Source of the DNA: Desulfamplus magnetovallimortis
Lineage (GTDB): Bacteria; Desulfobacterota; Desulfobacteria; Desulfobacterales; Desulfobacteraceae
Assembly: GCF_900170035.1 (NCBI RefSeq)
Contig: NZ_LT828544.1
Location: 1-64,000 of the forward strand
Direction: 5' to 3'
Length of the DNA: 64,000 nt
In this document: positions 63,501 to 64,000 of the stretch, in pieces
Layout: every line of letters starts with the position of its first letter
How positions within the stretch are numbered: position 1 is the first letter of the stretch
Notes under the pieces: model-generated
Seen by the model: only the letters and a program-made list of their open reading frames with translations
Databases searched by the model: none
Told to the model about the DNA's origin: nothing
Program-made: the position numbers and the translations under genes

Positions 63501-64000
63501 CCAGATATACCAATGCCACATCATCTGATCTTCATGAAAAAAATGATCATCAGATGGTCAGAATTGGCGGAACCATAAAGCCCTTAAAGGTGCTTACCAC
63601 CAAAAAAGGGGATCTTATGGCTTTCACTGCACTTGAAGATATCAAGGGAAATATTGAAGTGGTTGTTTTTCCGGAGCTGTATGCCGAGGCACACCAGATT
63701 ATTGCTGACGAGTCTGCGGTGGTTGTTCAGGGTGAAGTTCAGAAAAGAGAGGGCAATGTAAAGCTTCTGGCAGAGTCCATTGTGCCAATGGAAAAAGTTG
63801 AGCAGGAGTGGACAGCAAGTGTGATTATTCAGGTTAATGGCTTTGGAACAGCCATGCATAGCGAAAGTACGCTGGATCAGCTCAAAAACCTCATTGAACG
63901 CTATCCTGGAAACTGCATAACATTTATTGAAATCAAAGTGTCTGATGAATCATCTGTTGTTATGCAGCTTCCGGAAAATGGCAGGGTAGCACCTGAGCCA
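60578..64000 (+). CDS. dnaE: DNA polymerase III alpha subunit (3'-truncated by window edge)
   Basis: DnaE is the replicative polymerase. The frame is open to the last base (1141 residues visible), so only the end of the gene is missing. The PHP domain opens with HLHVHTEYSLLDG. The catalytic acids are in PDIDVDF (D411, D413), after VGPGRGSAAGSMVAY. Later parts include GIVLYQEQVM-like GVILYQEQVMKIAG, the HhH/beta-binding region (KVNKRVLEALIRCGAFD) and an OB domain (VRIGGTIKPLKVL). GTG 60578 is the most upstream start after a TAA at 60566; its AAAAAAGG site is close to the codon, so translation initiation may be weak. Confidence 0.95.
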   Translation, partial: MIEITGNLKFYHLHVHTEYSLLDGAIRLDALFKRCTEFGMDAVAMTDHGTMFGAAPFNEKALKSSIKPLIGCEMYIAPRTISHRTAEDNKALTHLVLLAKDREGYSNLCALASIAQLKGFYYKPRVDKEILSQYSSGLIALSACLKGDLPQKILQGKMDEADEAARYYLKTFGEDNFFLEVQHNGIPIQDKVNQGLLDMHKRLSIPMVATNDCHYLSKGDVRAHEALLCIQTGDTLNNTERFKFDSDQLYFKSPDEMIRELSCYPEAIENTSLIVSRCNVEFDDKTYHFPRYSTNTDETVDQIFDREVREGFEKRLAVLKKKNPDLDEKLYRERLDYEIGVILDMGFPGYFLIVADFIRYSRENDVPVGPGRGSAAGSMVAYSMEITALDPIEHGLIFERFLNPARISMPDIDVDFCIEGRDKVYQYVIDRYGGGDYVSQIITFGKLKAKAVIRDVGRALGIPLPEVDELAKMVPDGAKNLKQAIDEAPGILERANEDPAKQELLDISLLLEGLPRHASTHAAGVVISDKPLVEYLPLYRGKEGEVVTQFDMNYVEKLGLVKFDFLGLRNLTVIKNTIELLKKQGKPYPDLLNLDLEDKKTYELLSRADTTGVFQLESSGMKELISRLQPACFSDIVALVALYRPGPLDSGMADSYVERKHGREKVEYLFPELEPILKETYGVILYQEQVMKIAGVLANYSMADADGLRKAMGKKIAAMMEEHRGLFLKGAKDNNLCEKKAAELFDLMEKFGGYGFNKSHSAAYALICFQTAYLKAHFPREYMAALMTSEMSNSESVVKYMDECRSHAIEVLPPDVNESDAVFTVTDTAIRFGLAAVKNVGTAAIESIVASRSEEGKYSSIFDFCERVALGKVNKRVLEALIRCGAFDSTGARRSQLMSIAEEALEHGSRIQKEKADSQMDLFSDMEGGSSAPVTVPRLPDIEEWDSSELLALEKETLGFYITGHPLEKYQDIITRYTNATSSDLHEKNDHQMVRIGGTIKPLKVLTTKKGDLMAFTALEDIKGNIEVVVFPELYAEAHQIIADESAVVVQGEVQKREGNVKLLAESIVPMEKVEQEWTASVIIQVNGFGTAMHSESTLDQLKNLIERYPGNCITFIEIKVSDESSVVMQLPENGRVAPEP

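Overview
The window reads as chromosomal DNA of a Gram-negative, moderately AT-rich bacterium, most likely a member of the Desulfobacterota (Desulfobacterales-like). The Gram-negative envelope is shown by a complete Tol-Pal locus, a YdbH/YnbE/YdbL set, PBP4-type DacB, an L,D-transpeptidase and several lipoproteins. The lineage is inferred from overall gene content and protein style, including the FmdB-GroESL neighbourhood, FolE2, a short archaeal-type Psd beside PssA, and a bS22/AURKAIP1-like 32-residue protein. It is not proven.

Layout. 1-0.6 kb: end of an unknown gene and a tRNA-Thr. 0.7-7.2 kb: mfd, hflK/hflC, the tiny bS22-like gene. 7.3-10.9 kb: an HExxH protein, fmdB, groES, groEL. 11-17.4 kb: tolQ, tolR, tolA, tolB, pal, cpoB. 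17.4-21.7 kb: ruvC, ruvA, ruvB, L,D-transpeptidase. 21.7-26.8 kb: rplM-rpsI, exonuclease I, HU, a CheX-like protein, prepilin peptidase. 27.2-35 kb: lon, tsaB, psd, pssA, greA, rpoZ, a TtcA-like gene, folE2. 35.2-38 kb (minus strand): dacB and a GspF-type protein. 38.1-45.4 kb: manC, yqgE and a tightly packed run of a dynamin-like GTPase, a SLOG/molybdenum-carrier-like protein, a rhomboid protease with a DnaJ-like tail and a cysteine-rich U32-like protein. 45.6-48.3 kb: accessory genes, including a GNAT enzyme and a Phd/PIN toxin-antitoxin pair. 48.3-51.9 kb: ydbH-ynbE-ydbL. 52.3-64 kb: unknown membrane protein, LPP20 lipoprotein, OmpA-like protein, rpsA, sppA, tsaC-like gene, guaB and dnaE (runs off the right edge).

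The coding content is largely housekeeping; the unusual part is between the genes. Almost every larger gap carries repeats from several distinct families. (1) A roughly 103-120-bp MITE-like element has 12-bp inverted ends (GGCATCCTTCAT). Two copies have perfect 8-bp target duplications and one has a 7/8 duplication. One copy is nested inside another repeat, which directly shows movement. (2) A 62-64-bp ACCGTG unit occurs singly and as a three-unit tandem array. (3) Hairpin units of about 79 bp lie in the tolA-tolB, tolB-pal and exoI-HU gaps. (4) A 77-bp unit carries a GC-rich hairpin. (5) A 19-bp tandem array is interrupted by a 62-bp unit. I saw no transposase that would explain them.

A second theme is apparent frameshifts. 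Four genes (hflK, tolA, psd, ynbE) are broken by one base exactly at runs of seven or eight A or T. Either the assembly has homopolymer errors or these genes depend on polymerase or ribosome slippage; raw reads or proteomics would decide. In tsaB a perfect-frame 45-bp unit is repeated four times, adding 60 residues to a normally compact protein.
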